Shown here piece after piece: positions 19,579-29,393 of a DNA stretch of 58,022 nt. Made by a program: the position numbers and the translations under genes. Location of the stretch: the NCBI GenBank assembly GCA_031260965.1, contig JAISKK010000016.1, positions 1 to 58,022 on the forward strand. Reading direction: 5' to 3'. Source of the DNA: Desulfovibrio sp. (lineage in GTDB: Bacteria; Desulfobacterota; Desulfovibrionia; Desulfovibrionales; Desulfovibrionaceae). Numbering within the stretch: the first letter of the stretch is position 1; the number at the start of each line of letters is the position of its first letter. The notes beneath the pieces are model-generated. The model was not told where the DNA came from and did not search any database. It saw only the letters and a list, made by a program, of their open reading frames with translations.

Positions 19579-21150
19579 TCATCTTAACTTTTTTGCCGCA
19601 AAGACTCCAGAGTCGACAATGTTTAAAATCATTGCGGCGGCCAGCGCGCTTCCGCCCACTTTTGCCCCGATCAGGGTCTGAAACTGCGCCCGCCTCTCCG
19701 CCAAAAGAGCGGCGCGCGCCCTGCCCGCTCCGTCTGGTCCGGCCCGTTCAAGTTGCGCGGCCCGGTCGCGCAAACCCTCAAGCAGGGCCTCTTCAAGTTC
19801 CGACGGACCCGCTATTTTACGGGCCAAACCAGCCTTGAAGACCTCCTCCCCCGCCCAGAGAAAATTGTCCAGATGAGGGCCGACCAGAGCAGAGGCGCCG
19901 GCGGCGATGGCCTCGAGAAAATTCTGCCCGCCCAGGGGGACGAGACTGCCCCCTACAAAAACGGAGTCCGCCGCCGCGTAGAGGGCGGCAAGTTCGCCGA
20001 AACGGTCGCAGAGGCACAGGGGAGGCGGATTTGGCTGTCCGCTCCCGAGAGCGTCTTTGCCGCAATCCCGCGCTTGCGCCTGGGCGCTGATTTGACCGGC
20101 GGCATCCGCCCCGCTCTGCCGAAGCTGAAAAGACAGTCCGGCGGCGCGCAATTTTTCTTCCCAGGGCCTGATGCGGTGCATGTGCCGGGGGGCTACGGCC
20201 ACAAGCGTATTTCGCCCGCTGATTTTTTGCCCGTGCAGGGAACGGACCAGAGGCAGGAGCAGATCCTCTTCCTCCGCGCGCACCGAGGCCAGGAGCAGGA
20301 GCAGATCCGCGTCTCCAAGACCCAGTTCCGCGCGCAGACGCCGGGACGCGCCCTCATCAATTGCATCCTTTTCCGGCCGCGCCGCGCCGACAGGCGCCTT
20401 CTCCTCCGCCCACAGCAGATCAAATTTGATATTGGACATAACCTTTACCGTATCTGGATGGCCGAAGACGGCGGCGAAGCGATTGGCGTCCGCCTCCGAT
20501 ATGGCCGCTATGCCGTCCGGGGCGAGATCCCGCCAGAAAAAGCGGGTAAGGCCATAGAGACGGGCGCTTTTTGCCGACATGCGCCCGTTTACGACCAGCA
20601 AAGGCACTCCCAGATCTTTGGCCGCCCGCATAAGGCCCGGCCAGAGTTCGGTTTCCAGCAGGATCAACGCCCCTGGCGCGGCCAGACGCAGGACCTCGCG
20701 CATTAAATCCGGACGGTCAAAAGGCAGGTAGCCGCAGAAGCAGTTCAGGCGCGCGGCCTCGGGCAGGGACCGGCGCGTCTCTTCCAGAACGGCGAGCCCC
20801 TGCGCGGTGCAGCTTGTGCAAAGCAGCCGCAAAGGCCGGGAGGGGGGGCAGGCCGCTTCTGGCGTCGCGTCCGGGACCGCATATGCGGCCGCATACAAGG
20901 CAGGAATGAGGCTGCGACAAAGCCGGGCTTCACCGGCGGAGGCCGCCTGTATCCAGAAGGACAGAGGGGAGGCTGCGTCCGCGTTTTCCCCCGCCCGGCT
21001 TGCGGCCGCAAAGGCCGCGAAAGGTCCGGCCTCGGGGTCGGATCGCGCGGCAAAACTGTCGCGCAAGCGCGTGTGCCTGCGCAACAGGGGTTCAGCTGCC
21101 CGCCACAGGCCCGTGTACAGGGCAAAAAGCATATCCCGGCAGAGTTTCAT
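19579..21150 (-). CDS. waaA: 3-deoxy-D-manno-octulosonic acid (Kdo) transferase
   Basis: At 523 residues it is longer than the usual 420-430, because of alanine-rich insertions near residues 40-60 and around RDCGKDALGSGQPNPPP. The N-terminal helix anchors it to the inner membrane. IQAASAGEARLCRSLI, LETELWPGLM, VVNGRMSAKSARLY and the C-terminal VGGSLVPLGGQNFLEA are family hallmarks. It adds Kdo to lipid A precursor. It shows the organism makes lipopolysaccharide and groups with lepB and tolC in one unit. Confidence 0.94.
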   Translation of the reverse strand: MKLCRDMLFALYTGLWRAAEPLLRRHTRLRDSFAARSDPEAGPFAAFAAASRAGENADAASPLSFWIQAASAGEARLCRSLIPALYAAAYAVPDATPEAACPPSRPLRLLCTSCTAQGLAVLEETRRSLPEAARLNCFCGYLPFDRPDLMREVLRLAAPGALILLETELWPGLMRAAKDLGVPLLVVNGRMSAKSARLYGLTRFFWRDLAPDGIAAISEADANRFAAVFGHPDTVKVMSNIKFDLLWAEEKAPVGAARPEKDAIDEGASRRLRAELGLGDADLLLLLASVRAEEEDLLLPLVRSLHGQKISGRNTLVAVAPRHMHRIRPWEEKLRAAGLSFQLRQSGADAAGQISAQAQARDCGKDALGSGQPNPPPLCLCDRFGELAALYAAADSVFVGGSLVPLGGQNFLEAIAAGASALVGPHLDNFLWAGEEVFKAGLARKIAGPSELEEALLEGLRDRAAQLERAGPDGAGRARAALLAERRAQFQTLIGAKVGGSALAAAMILNIVDSGVFAAKKLR

Positions 21151-21169
21151 GACGGCCCGGGGGGTGTAT

Positions 21170-21781
21170 TTAGCGCAACAGCCGGCCGATGCGGTCCCAT
21201 TTGATGTCGGTCAGGTTTATGCTGGACCAGTAAATAATGAAAGCCCGACCGTGGATCTCGTCTTTGTCCACAAAACCCCAGTAGCGGGAGTCCCTGGAAT
21301 TGTCGCGGTTGTCGCCGAGCACGAAAACCTTGCCGGGGGGCACAGTTTTGGGCAGAAAATTGTCCCGGTAGGGGTCAATGTCGCGTCCCGTGTGGATGGC
21401 ATAGGGCTCCTCAAGGGGCAGACCGTTGCGGAACAGCTTTTTGTCGCGCATCTCCAGCTTGTCGCCGGGAATCCCCACCACGCGTTTGATGTAATCCTCG
21501 CTCTTGTTCTGCGGGAATGGAAAAACGACTATGTCACCCAGCTCCGGCTCGCCGGTGGAAAAAATTTCTTTTACCACAAAAGGCAGATGGATGCCGTAGC
21601 TGAACTTGTTGACAAAAAGACGGTCTCCCACCTGCAGGGTGTTGATCATGGATTCCGAGGGGATGATAAAGGGCTGGATGATGAATGAACGCAGGAGCAC
21701 GGCAATGATCAGGGCCGCGACCAGGATCTTCACATATTCGATAAAGGTGTGCAGGGGAGTTTGATAAAGGGTCTCCGGCAT
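21170..21781 (-). CDS. lepB: Signal peptidase I
   Basis: 203 residues. One N-terminal membrane segment (about residues 17-37) precedes the catalytic serine S44 (IPSESMINTLQVGDRL) and lysine K99 (DYIKRVVGIPGD); box E (GDNRDNSRDSRYWGF) follows. It cleaves Sec signal peptides on the outer face of the inner membrane. Its ATG overlaps the lepA stop (TAATG), giving the common lepA-lepB pairing. Confidence 0.96.
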   Translation of the reverse strand: MPETLYQTPLHTFIEYVKILVAALIIAVLLRSFIIQPFIIPSESMINTLQVGDRLFVNKFSYGIHLPFVVKEIFSTGEPELGDIVVFPFPQNKSEDYIKRVVGIPGDKLEMRDKKLFRNGLPLEEPYAIHTGRDIDPYRDNFLPKTVPPGKVFVLGDNRDNSRDSRYWGFVDKDEIHGRAFIIYWSSINLTDIKWDRIGRLLR

Positions 21782-23586
21782 TATTCGTCTCCGGCTTTCA
21801 GGGCGGCTAAAAAGGCTTCCTGGGGCAGTTCCACATTACCCATACGTTTCATGCGCTTTTTGCCTTCCTTCTGCTTTTCCAGAAGTTTACGTTTACGGGT
21901 AACATCCCCGCCATAACATTTGGCGGTGACATTTTTGCTCAGGGGAGAATTGCGCTCGCGCGCGATTATCCGGCTGCCGATGGCGGCCTGAATGATGACT
22001 TCAAAAAGCTGGCGCGGTATGCTGCGTTTGAGTTTCAGGGCCACGGCCCGCCCGCGCCGCTCCGCGTTCGCCCGGTGCACGATGACCGCCAGAGCGTCCA
22101 CAACATCGCCGTTGATCAGCATATCCAGCTTCACCAGATCCGCCTCGCGGAAGTCGCTGAAAACATAGTCCATGGAGGCGTATCCCCGCGTGCCCGATTT
22201 CAGGCGGTCGAAGAAATCATAGACTATTTCCGAAAAGGGCAGTTCATAGCTTATGACAACCCGGGACGCAGTCATAAAGCGCAGGTCTTTCTGCAGCCCG
22301 CGTTTTTCCTCACAGAGCTTGAGGATATTGCCCACATATTCGCTGGGCGCGTGGATATCCATACGCACAAAAGGTTCCCGCAGGGCGGCCGTTTTGACCG
22401 GGTCCGGCAGTTTGGCCGGATTGTCTATGCGCTGAACATCCCCGTTAGTCAAGACCACCTCATAAATAACGGAGGGAGCGGTGGCGATAAGCTCGACCTG
22501 AAATTCGCGTTCCAGACGCTCCTGAATTATTTCCATATGCAGAAGACCGAGAAAACCGCAGCGAAAGCCGAAACCCAGAGCCTGGGAAGTTTCAGCCTCA
22601 AAAGAAAAGGCGGCGTCGTTCAGGTGCAGTTTTTCCAGAGCCTGCTTCAAGGTCTCATACTCGGCGTTGTCCGTGGGATAGAGACCGCAGAAGACCATGG
22701 GCTTCACTTCTTTGAAGCCCGGAACCGGGAAGGGCGCCGGGTTCTCGGCCAGGGTGATGGTGTCGCCGACGCGCGCGTCGCTCAAGGTTTTGATGCCCGC
22801 GCAGAGAAAGCCGACGTCTCCGGCACAGAGACCGGGCAAATCCACGGCGTCCGGGGAAAAAGCGCCCAAGCGCAAGACCTCGTATTCGCCAACTGTAGAA
22901 AAAAGGCGGATGCGGTCGCCTTTTTTCAGGGCACCGTCCATGACCCGGATAAGGACGACAACACCCTGGTAGGCGTCATACCAGGAATCAAAAATCAGGG
23001 CCTTGAGGGGCAGGGCGGGGTCGCCTTCGGGAGCCGGCAGGCGGCTGACTATGGCCTCCAGGACCGCGTCCACGCCGAGACCGGTCTTGGCGCTGATGGG
23101 AATGGCCCCGGAGCAGTCCAGGCCGATTACTTCCTCGATTTCGTTTCTGACCCGCTCCGGGTCAGCGCTGGCCAAATCTATTTTGTTCAGGAGGGGGATG
23201 ACTTCCAGGTTGTTGTCCAGAGCCAGATAGACATTGGCCAAAGTCTGGGCTTCAACCCCCTGCGAGGCGTCCACAACCAGCAGGGCGCCTTCGCAGGCGG
23301 CCAGGGAACGGGAGACCTCGTAATTGAAATCCACATGACCGGGGGTGTCGATGAGATTTAAGCAATATTCCCGGCCATCGGCCGCCCGGTAGGGAATACG
23401 CACGGTCTGGGCCTTGATGGTGATGCCGCGTTCCCGTTCAAGGTCCATGCGGTCCAGGTACTGATCCCGCTGTTCACGCTCCGACACCAGCCCCGTTTTT
23501 TCCAGAATTCGATCCGCAAGGGTGGACTTGCCGTGATCGATATGGGCTATAATGCTGAAATTTCTTATATGTTCCTGCCTGGGCAT
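21781..23586 (-). CDS. lepA: Elongation factor 4 (LepA), translational GTPase
   Basis: 601 residues, standard length. The G1 loop is [11 protein letters not shown]3 is DTPGH and G4 is NKID. Domains II, III and V and the LepA-specific C-terminal domain follow (ending [20 protein letters not shown]). It acts on ribosomes in back-translocation or initiation quality control. The ATG at 23586 follows a GAGGA site. A promoter with an overlapping palindrome lies upstream. First gene of the lepA-lepB-waaA-tolC-like-glmM run. Confidence 0.97.
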   Translation of the reverse strand: MPRQEHIRNFSIIAHIDHGKSTLADRILEKTGLVSEREQRDQYLDRMDLERERGITIKAQTVRIPYRAADGREYCLNLIDTPGHVDFNYEVSRSLAACEGALLVVDASQGVEAQTLANVYLALDNNLEVIPLLNKIDLASADPERVRNEIEEVIGLDCSGAIPISAKTGLGVDAVLEAIVSRLPAPEGDPALPLKALIFDSWYDAYQGVVVLIRVMDGALKKGDRIRLFSTVGEYEVLRLGAFSPDAVDLPGLCAGDVGFLCAGIKTLSDARVGDTITLAENPAPFPVPGFKEVKPMVFCGLYPTDNAEYETLKQALEKLHLNDAAFSFEAETSQALGFGFRCGFLGLLHMEIIQERLEREFQVELIATAPSVIYEVVLTNGDVQRIDNPAKLPDPVKTAALREPFVRMDIHAPSEYVGNILKLCEEKRGLQKDLRFMTASRVVISYELPFSEIVYDFFDRLKSGTRGYASMDYVFSDFREADLVKLDMLINGDVVDALAVIVHRANAERRGRAVALKLKRSIPRQLFEVIIQAAIGSRIIARERNSPLSKNVTAKCYGGDVTRKRKLLEKQKEGKKRMKRMGNVELPQEAFLAALKAGDE

Positions 23587-23621
23587 GGACTGTCCTCGGA
23601 GAAAAGGGGAGGCAAACGAAG

Positions 23622-23657
23622 TTTCGCAAGATATGCGAAAAGAGCGGGAAAGTCCAA
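23622..23657 (-). promoter_or_regulatory. lepA promoter with a palindrome over the -10
   Basis: On the minus strand TTGGAC (23652-23657), 18 bases and TATCTT (23628-23633) form a plausible sigma-70 promoter. The perfect inverted repeat TTTCGCA-AGATA-TGCGAAA (23622-23640, 7-base arms) covers the -10. A protein bound there would block RNA polymerase, so the whole envelope operon may be repressible. Confidence 0.45.
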
Positions 23658-23727
23658 TCGACCAGCATCAAGGCCGGGCTAAGTTTTCAAGAAATTTTTT
23701 AATCCGGGCACAGGTTCAGTTACGGCT

Positions 23728-24582
23728 TCACGCATCTTTCCTCAGACCACTACGCCATAGCCCAAGTTTTGTCAGGGCGAAGCGTTTTAGCCGCTCCAGT
23801 CTCCGGACCCGCTTTTTTGATCCGCAGCAGGCATTTTCATCCAGATATTTTATGCAACCGCGTACTACTTCCTCCGCCCTGGGCAGGACATGCGCGTTTA
23901 ATACCCGCAAACGCTCCGCGCGCAATTTTTCCTCGTTTTCCGGAGTGTCACTGATCCCGCCAAGTTCCTGATAGGCAACCGTGAGGGGCAGATGGAAGAC
24001 ATTGTCAGCGCTGATCATCCGGGCCGCGAAATCATAATCCCCGGCAATGCCGAAAGAGGCGTCAAACCTGTATTCCTTAAGCACGGCCATGCGCGTGAAA
24101 GTCGATGGGAAGGGCAACGGCATGTGATTGAGCAACATGGTGTAGACGGCTCGCAGGGAACGCCTGATCGTGTATCTGTGCCGTTCCTTTGTGCCCAGCA
24201 CCAAGTCCCCGTAGGCAAAAATGATTTTTTCCGGAAGCCGGTCCAAATGCCGCGCACAGCGCTCAAGGACGTATTTGTCGAGCAGAAAATCGTCCGCCCC
24301 TAAAAAAATCCCCCAGTCACCGCAGGCCCGGTCCAGAGCGCGGTTCCAGGCGTCATAGATGCCGCCGTCAGGCTCGGAGCGCAGTTTTATGCGATCCTGA
24401 CGCGCCTTCCCAAGCAGGGCCAGGGTATTGTCGCTTGAGCCGCCATCCTGCACCACGATTTCATAGTCAGTGAAAGTTTGCGCCAAAATGGAGGACAGGG
24501 CGCGCTCAAGATAACGCCCGGCGTTCATGGTGGCGATGATCAGGGAAAATTTCACGACATATGTTCCGTTGGCAACGCCCAT
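23728..24582 (-). CDS. Family 2 glycosyltransferase (WcaA-like)
   Basis: 284 residues with a GT-A fold N-terminal half: FSLIIATMNAGRYLERAL, VVQDGGSSDNT (DGGSxD motif) and IFLGADDFLLD (metal-binding DD). SEPDGGIYDAWNRAL is typical of enzymes that assemble capsule or exopolysaccharide. No transmembrane helix is seen. The ATG at 24582 lies 14 bases after the hybrid kinase stop; a GTG at 24555, directly before KFSLII, is an alternative start. Co-transcription with the kinase would tie sugar transfer to a sensory input. Confidence 0.87.
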   Translation of the reverse strand: MGVANGTYVVKFSLIIATMNAGRYLERALSSILAQTFTDYEIVVQDGGSSDNTLALLGKARQDRIKLRSEPDGGIYDAWNRALDRACGDWGIFLGADDFLLDKYVLERCARHLDRLPEKIIFAYGDLVLGTKERHRYTIRRSLRAVYTMLLNHMPLPFPSTFTRMAVLKEYRFDASFGIAGDYDFAARMISADNVFHLPLTVAYQELGGISDTPENEEKLRAERLRVLNAHVLPRAEEVVRGCIKYLDENACCGSKKRVRRLERLKRFALTKLGLWRSGLRKDA

Positions 24583-24596
24583 TTCAGGCAGCGCTT

Positions 24597-27500
24597 CTAA
24601 CTCTTATCCTGGTAATCCAGAAACTCCCGCAATTCATCCAGCATAGAGGTCAGCAATCCTTCGAGTTCTGTCGCCTGGGCGCTTATTTCTTCTTTGCGGC
24701 CCGGCAGTTCATTGCCGCGTCCGGCCTGTTCCAGGGCGAGGCACAGTTTGCTGAGGCGACCCTCTGTGAAATAGCCGCACATGCCTTTCAAGCTGTGCGC
24801 GGCGACAGCCAGGGCCTCATTTTCGTCCTGCCCCACGCTGCCGAGGATTTCCTGTAAAAAGCGCGGAGCGCCGTTGACAAAGGACGCGGCGATTTTCACC
24901 AGATATTCCGGTTTGCCCGGCGAGTTCCGCATCACCAGATCCCAGTTGACAAGGGAGGACTGCTGTCGGGCGGCTGATGGACCGGGCGTCTCCTGCCTGC
25001 TTTTTTTTGCCTGTTCCCTGCCGGCTTCGATTTCGCCCAGGGTCTGGACGCCGTCAAAGAGTCCGGCTGCAAAGAAGCTTTCGATAACCGCCTTGAGCTG
25101 ATCGAACTGGACAGGTTTGGAGATATAGTTGTCCATACCTTCTTCAAGGTATTTATCCCTGTCGCCTTTCAAGGCATGAGCCGTCATGGCGACAATGACG
25201 GATTTGCGCGCCAGACGTCCGCTCTTTTCCATTTCGCGAATGGTGCGTGTGGCCTGGACCCCGTCCATGACGGGCATCTGAATATCCATGAATACGAGGT
25301 CGAAGAAACGGCGCGAGAGAGCTTCAATCGCCTCCTGTCCGTTGGAGGCCATCGTTACCTTGTGGCCCATCTCTTCCAGCATTCGGGTCGCCACAATCTG
25401 GTTCACTTCCACGTCTTCGGTCAGCAGCACATGCAGGGGGCGCATCGTCACGGACTCGCCGCTCTTCGCCCGGGTCCGGTCGAGGTCCCTGGCGATGTTG
25501 AAGGCCGTGACCGTGCCGTTGCCCAGAATGCGGGCCATGGCGCGCGCCAGGGCCTCCTTGTGTATGGGTTTGTCCATGGCGACGACAAGGTCGTCTTTGA
25601 TCTGGGGCAGAGAACCGGAGGTCAGGAGGATGATCGGAGTTTTGCGATAGGCCGGCAGGGAACGCAGCATCTGTATAAAGACGCTGCCGTCTTTTCCGGG
25701 CATGTGCATGTCCGTCAGCACGATGTTGAAGGGGTCGCCCCTTCCGGCCGCTCCGGCTGCCAGGGATTCGCCTTCGTCGGCGGAAGTGGCCGCCTGTGCG
25801 GACATTCCGTATTCTTTCAGGTATTCCCGCAGGATCGTCAGATTCGTTTCGTTATCGTCAATGATCAGGGCCGAAACGCCCTGGAGAGATGAAGGGGCGT
25901 TCGTATTTTCCGGGGCGCTCTTTTCTTTGGCCACGGCCAGGTTTACAATGAAGGAGAAGGTGGAGCCGACCCCTTCCACGCTGTCCAGTTTAAGCTCCGA
26001 ACCCATAAGGGTGAGCAGACGCGCGCAGATGGCAAGCCCCAGGCCCGTGCCTCCATATTGGCGGGTCGTAGAGGCGTCTGCCTGTTCAAAGGGCTTGAAG
26101 ATGGAGGCCTGTTTTTCTTTGGGGATGCCGATGCCGGTGTCCCGGATGGAGAAATGCAGGCAGGCGACGCTGGCGGCGATGGATTCCAGATCCACCCGGA
26201 CCACGACTTCGCCTTTGGAGGTGAACTTAAGGGCGTTGCCGGCGATATTCAGCAGGATCTGGCGGATCCGCCCCGGGTCGCCGTAAACGGATTGCGGCAC
26301 ATCGGCGGCGATGTGCAGCAGCAGTTCCACATTTTTCGCGTAGGCTATGGGCGTCAAACCCTTGATGGTATTGAACAGGATATCGTGCAGTTCAAAGGGC
26401 GCCGTCTCCAGAGTGACTTTGCCGGCTTCAATTTTGGAAATGTCCAGAATATCGTTCAGCACCGAGAGCAGATTGTCGCCGCTGTTCTTGATGGTCGCGA
26501 CCATGGAGGACTGATCTTCGGTAAGATTGCTGCGCGAAAGCAATTCCGCCATGCCGATCACGCCGTTCATGGGCGTGCGTATTTCATGGCTCATATTGGC
26601 GAGGAATTCGCTCTTGGCGCGGTTGGCCGTTTCCGCCGCTTCCTTGGCTTCGCGCAACAGCTGTTCGGCCTTGTCGCGTTCCGTCATGTCGATCAGCAGT
26701 CCGCCGAAACGAATAACCACACCCTCCGCCAGGACCGGGAAGTTTATACAGGTATAACGCGTGCCGTCGGAGGAGACGAAGGATTCGTTGAGTGTGACCG
26801 CGCTTTTGCGGCGCAGGGTCAGAGATTCCCCTTTGGCGAAGAAGGCGTTGGCCTCGGGAGGCAGAAGCTCAAGGCAGGCCGAGCCCGTCATTTCCTGCTC
26901 ATTCAGGTTAAAGATGGACGCGAAACGGCTGTTGACCATCCGGTACACGCCGTCGGTATTTTTCAGGTAAGCGCCGACAGCGGCGTTCTCGATAAAGGAA
27001 TTGAGTTCACGTTCCCGCGCTTCCATTTCCGCAGTGCGTTCCACGACACGCTGTTCCAGGACCCCGGCGAGGTCGCGCAACTGCGCTTCCGCCTCATCCC
27101 GCTGCCGCACGCCGCGCGAAATCCGGCTCATGCCCAGGCCTATGCCCAGTGAACCCAGAAGCCAGAGCACAAAATGCGAGGCGTACAACATGGATGTGGC
27201 AGACTGTATTGTGGCGCGAAAGGGGGCCATGGGCACGGATATGCTGATGCCGCCGCGCACGTCCCCAACCTTGTAGCCCTGGTAGGCGTGACAGGACAGG
27301 CAGGATTCTTCTGTGATCAAAGGTTGCATGAAACGCAGATATTCGCCGCCTTCCATACTTTCAATGCTGCTGACCTCGGTCACTATTTGTCCTTCAAGCT
27401 GTTCCAGGGCTCTTCCCTCCCAGGGGTCGGGCTCATTGCCCTTGCGTATGGGGGTTCTGCTGGTGATGTGCCCGAGCACTCCGGATTTCAGAGCCCCGAG

Positions 27501-27866
27501 TTCGTGGACGAGACGGGTCATGAAGGCGGGATTGATTTTTGTATATTCTTTGCCGTTGGTATCTTTTATGTCCCGCATAGCCGGATTGAGATAGGGATTG
27601 GGTTCAAAACGGCCGGGGACGACCGGGACAAAGACGCCGTTATGCGCGGAATTCCAGCGGCGGTAAATGACGTCTTTTTCAAAGGCGGTGCGGGCCTGAA
27701 TACGGGCGGAATCAGTAACATGGTCGTGCAGGGTGCCGATATTATACCAGAGGGATAATCCTGTAACGGCCGTCCAAGCGGCAAGCATCAGAAACAAAAA
27801 CAGGCGCAGACGTAAAGGTTTACGTTCCGGCCCGCGAATGGCTTCGGAGGAAGTGACGTTTGGCAT
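24597..27866 (-). CDS. Hybrid histidine kinase with Tll0287-like heme domain, PAS, two receivers and Hpt
   Basis: 1,089 residues from ATG 27866. Order: membrane helix (about 21-44), a periplasmic Tll0287/DUF3365-like domain with heme motif C189-x-x-C192-H193 (ESCLSCHAYQGYKVGDVRGG), a second membrane helix (227-247), coiled coil, PAS (290-400), HisKA with H427 (NMSHEIRTPMNG), HATPase, receiver 1 (D719, LTDMHMPG), receiver 2 (D861, FMDIQMPV) and Hpt (H1024, AHSLKGMCG). All phosphorelay residues are present. The CxxCH suggests covalent heme c, hence redox or gas sensing. No DNA-binding output is encoded beside it. Confidence 0.93.
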   Translation of the reverse strand: MPNVTSSEAIRGPERKPLRLRLFLFLMLAAWTAVTGLSLWYNIGTLHDHVTDSARIQARTAFEKDVIYRRWNSAHNGVFVPVVPGRFEPNPYLNPAMRDIKDTNGKEYTKINPAFMTRLVHELGALKSGVLGHITSRTPIRKGNEPDPWEGRALEQLEGQIVTEVSSIESMEGGEYLRFMQPLITEESCLSCHAYQGYKVGDVRGGISISVPMAPFRATIQSATSMLYASHFVLWLLGSLGIGLGMSRISRGVRQRDEAEAQLRDLAGVLEQRVVERTAEMEARERELNSFIENAAVGAYLKNTDGVYRMVNSRFASIFNLNEQEMTGSACLELLPPEANAFFAKGESLTLRRKSAVTLNESFVSSDGTRYTCINFPVLAEGVVIRFGGLLIDMTERDKAEQLLREAKEAAETANRAKSEFLANMSHEIRTPMNGVIGMAELLSRSNLTEDQSSMVATIKNSGDNLLSVLNDILDISKIEAGKVTLETAPFELHDILFNTIKGLTPIAYAKNVELLLHIAADVPQSVYGDPGRIRQILLNIAGNALKFTSKGEVVVRVDLESIAASVACLHFSIRDTGIGIPKEKQASIFKPFEQADASTTRQYGGTGLGLAICARLLTLMGSELKLDSVEGVGSTFSFIVNLAVAKEKSAPENTNAPSSLQGVSALIIDDNETNLTILREYLKEYGMSAQAATSADEGESLAAGAAGRGDPFNIVLTDMHMPGKDGSVFIQMLRSLPAYRKTPIILLTSGSLPQIKDDLVVAMDKPIHKEALARAMARILGNGTVTAFNIARDLDRTRAKSGESVTMRPLHVLLTEDVEVNQIVATRMLEEMGHKVTMASNGQEAIEALSRRFFDLVFMDIQMPVMDGVQATRTIREMEKSGRLARKSVIVAMTAHALKGDRDKYLEEGMDNYISKPVQFDQLKAVIESFFAAGLFDGVQTLGEIEAGREQAKKSRQETPGPSAARQQSSLVNWDLVMRNSPGKPEYLVKIAASFVNGAPRFLQEILGSVGQDENEALAVAAHSLKGMCGYFTEGRLSKLCLALEQAGRGNELPGRKEEISAQATELEGLLTSMLDELREFLDYQDKS

Positions 27867-27976
27867 GGTTTTTTCTCGCAAAAGCTACGGGTATTAATTT
27901 GCTTCCGGAATCTTCTCTGACCTCATAGCATGCTATTACCTCCAATCGTGTTGAATGGCAATGCGTAAATCAAAAT

Positions 27977-29344
27977 TCAGAGGATAAAGCGCGTCAAATC
28001 AGTATTGTCGCGCACATCCTCCAGACGGGAGCGTACCCATTCCCTGTCCACGGTCACCGTCTCCCCGCTCCGCTCCGGAGCGTCAAAAGACAGATCCGCG
28101 AGGATCTTTTCCATGATCGTATAAAGCCTGCGCGCGCCAATGTTTTCCGTACGCCGGTTCGTTTCCTCCGCGAAGGCCGCCACCTCTTCCAGGGCGTCTT
28201 CGGAAAAGCGGAGCGTGATCTCTTCCGTGCCCATGAGGGCCGAATATTGCAGGGTCAGGGCATTGTGCGGCTCTGTGAGGATGCGCAAAAACTCGTCTTT
28301 GCCCAGGGCGGAAAGCTCCACACGCAGGGGGAAGCGCCCCTGCAACTCCGGGATCAGGTCCGAGGGTTTGGCCGTGTGAAAGGCCCCGGCCGCTATAAAA
28401 AGAACGTGGTCCGTACGCACCATGCCGTATTTGGTGTTCACCACACTCCCTTCCACAATGGGCAGCAGATCCCGCTGCACCCCCTCGCGCGATATGTCCA
28501 GCCCGCCGCGTCCGCCGCCCTGGGCGGGAATGGCCACCTTGTCAATCTCGTCGATAAAAATGATCCCGGTCTGCTCCACGCGTTCTCTGGCCAGTTCGGT
28601 GACCGCGTCGTGATCGATCAGTCGTTCGGACTCCTCCTGGATCAGGAGATCAAAAGCCTCATGGGCCTTGAACTTGCGCATTTTTTTGCGCCCCGGAAAC
28701 ATGCGGGAGAAAGCGTCCTTGATCTGTGAACCCATCTGCTCCATGCCGGGCATGCCCAGCATTTCAATCTGCGGCTCCGTGGATATCTCCACTTCCAGTT
28801 CCACCTCGACATCATCCAGACGTCCGGCCCGCCACATGGCCCGGAACTGTTCACGGTTGCCGGCGGGCAAAGATGCCCCCGGCTGCGGGTCGGAAAAACC
28901 GCCGTCATAAACATTGCGGACCGGGCCGGAATGCAGCAGCAAATCCAGAAGACGGTCTTCGGCGGCGGCCTCGGCCTTTACCCGCACCCGTTCCCGTTCT
29001 TCATCGCGCGCGAGAGAAACCCCGATTTCCATAAGATCCCGGACCATGGATTCCACATCACGGCCCACATAACCCACTTCCGTATACTTGGTCGCTTCCA
29101 CCTTGATGAAAGGAGAAGCGCAGAGCCGGGCCAGACGGCGGGCGATCTCCGTTTTACCCACTCCCGTGGGACCCATCATGATGATATTCTTGGGCGAGAC
29201 TTCGTCGCGCAGGGCCGGGTCCAGCCTCTGCCTGCGCCAGCGGTTGCGGATGGCAATGGCCACCATGCGCTTGGCCTCGTTCTGGCCGACAATGTATTTA
29301 TCAAGCTCCCGGACAATTTCCCGTGGAGTAAGTGTGCTGGGCAT
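27977..29344 (-). CDS. hslU: HslU, ATPase subunit of the HslUV protease
   Basis: 455 residues from ATG 29344 ([14 protein letters not shown]); the longer frame upstream overlaps tig and is not real. Walker A is GPTGVGKT (58-65), Walker [10 protein letters not shown]. The HslU I-domain lies between them, and the C-terminus DLTRFIL is the tail that docks into HslV. It unfolds substrates for the HslV peptidase. hslV, usually the neighbour, is not in this window. It lies 49 bases downstream of tig, where clpP/clpX are often found. Confidence 0.95.
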   Translation of the reverse strand: MPSTLTPREIVRELDKYIVGQNEAKRMVAIAIRNRWRRQRLDPALRDEVSPKNIIMMGPTGVGKTEIARRLARLCASPFIKVEATKYTEVGYVGRDVESMVRDLMEIGVSLARDEERERVRVKAEAAAEDRLLDLLLHSGPVRNVYDGGFSDPQPGASLPAGNREQFRAMWRAGRLDDVEVELEVEISTEPQIEMLGMPGMEQMGSQIKDAFSRMFPGRKKMRKFKAHEAFDLLIQEESERLIDHDAVTELARERVEQTGIIFIDEIDKVAIPAQGGGRGGLDISREGVQRDLLPIVEGSVVNTKYGMVRTDHVLFIAAGAFHTAKPSDLIPELQGRFPLRVELSALGKDEFLRILTEPHNALTLQYSALMGTEEITLRFSEDALEEVAAFAEETNRRTENIGARRLYTIMEKILADLSFDAPERSGETVTVDREWVRSRLEDVRDNTDLTRFIL

Positions 29345-29393
29345 CGTCAATCCCGCTTGTAAGGATAAATTGGTGCGTCTGTGGCAAGAGGCT

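Noticed and set aside
22075..23361. 428-codon open frame on the plus strand
   Set aside because: Antisense to lepA; no recognisable domain.
27882..27976. Tiny frame ATG CTA TGA behind a GGAGG sequence upstream of the heme-motif kinase
   Set aside because: A two-codon frame with a good ribosome site is curious, but too short to separate from chance.
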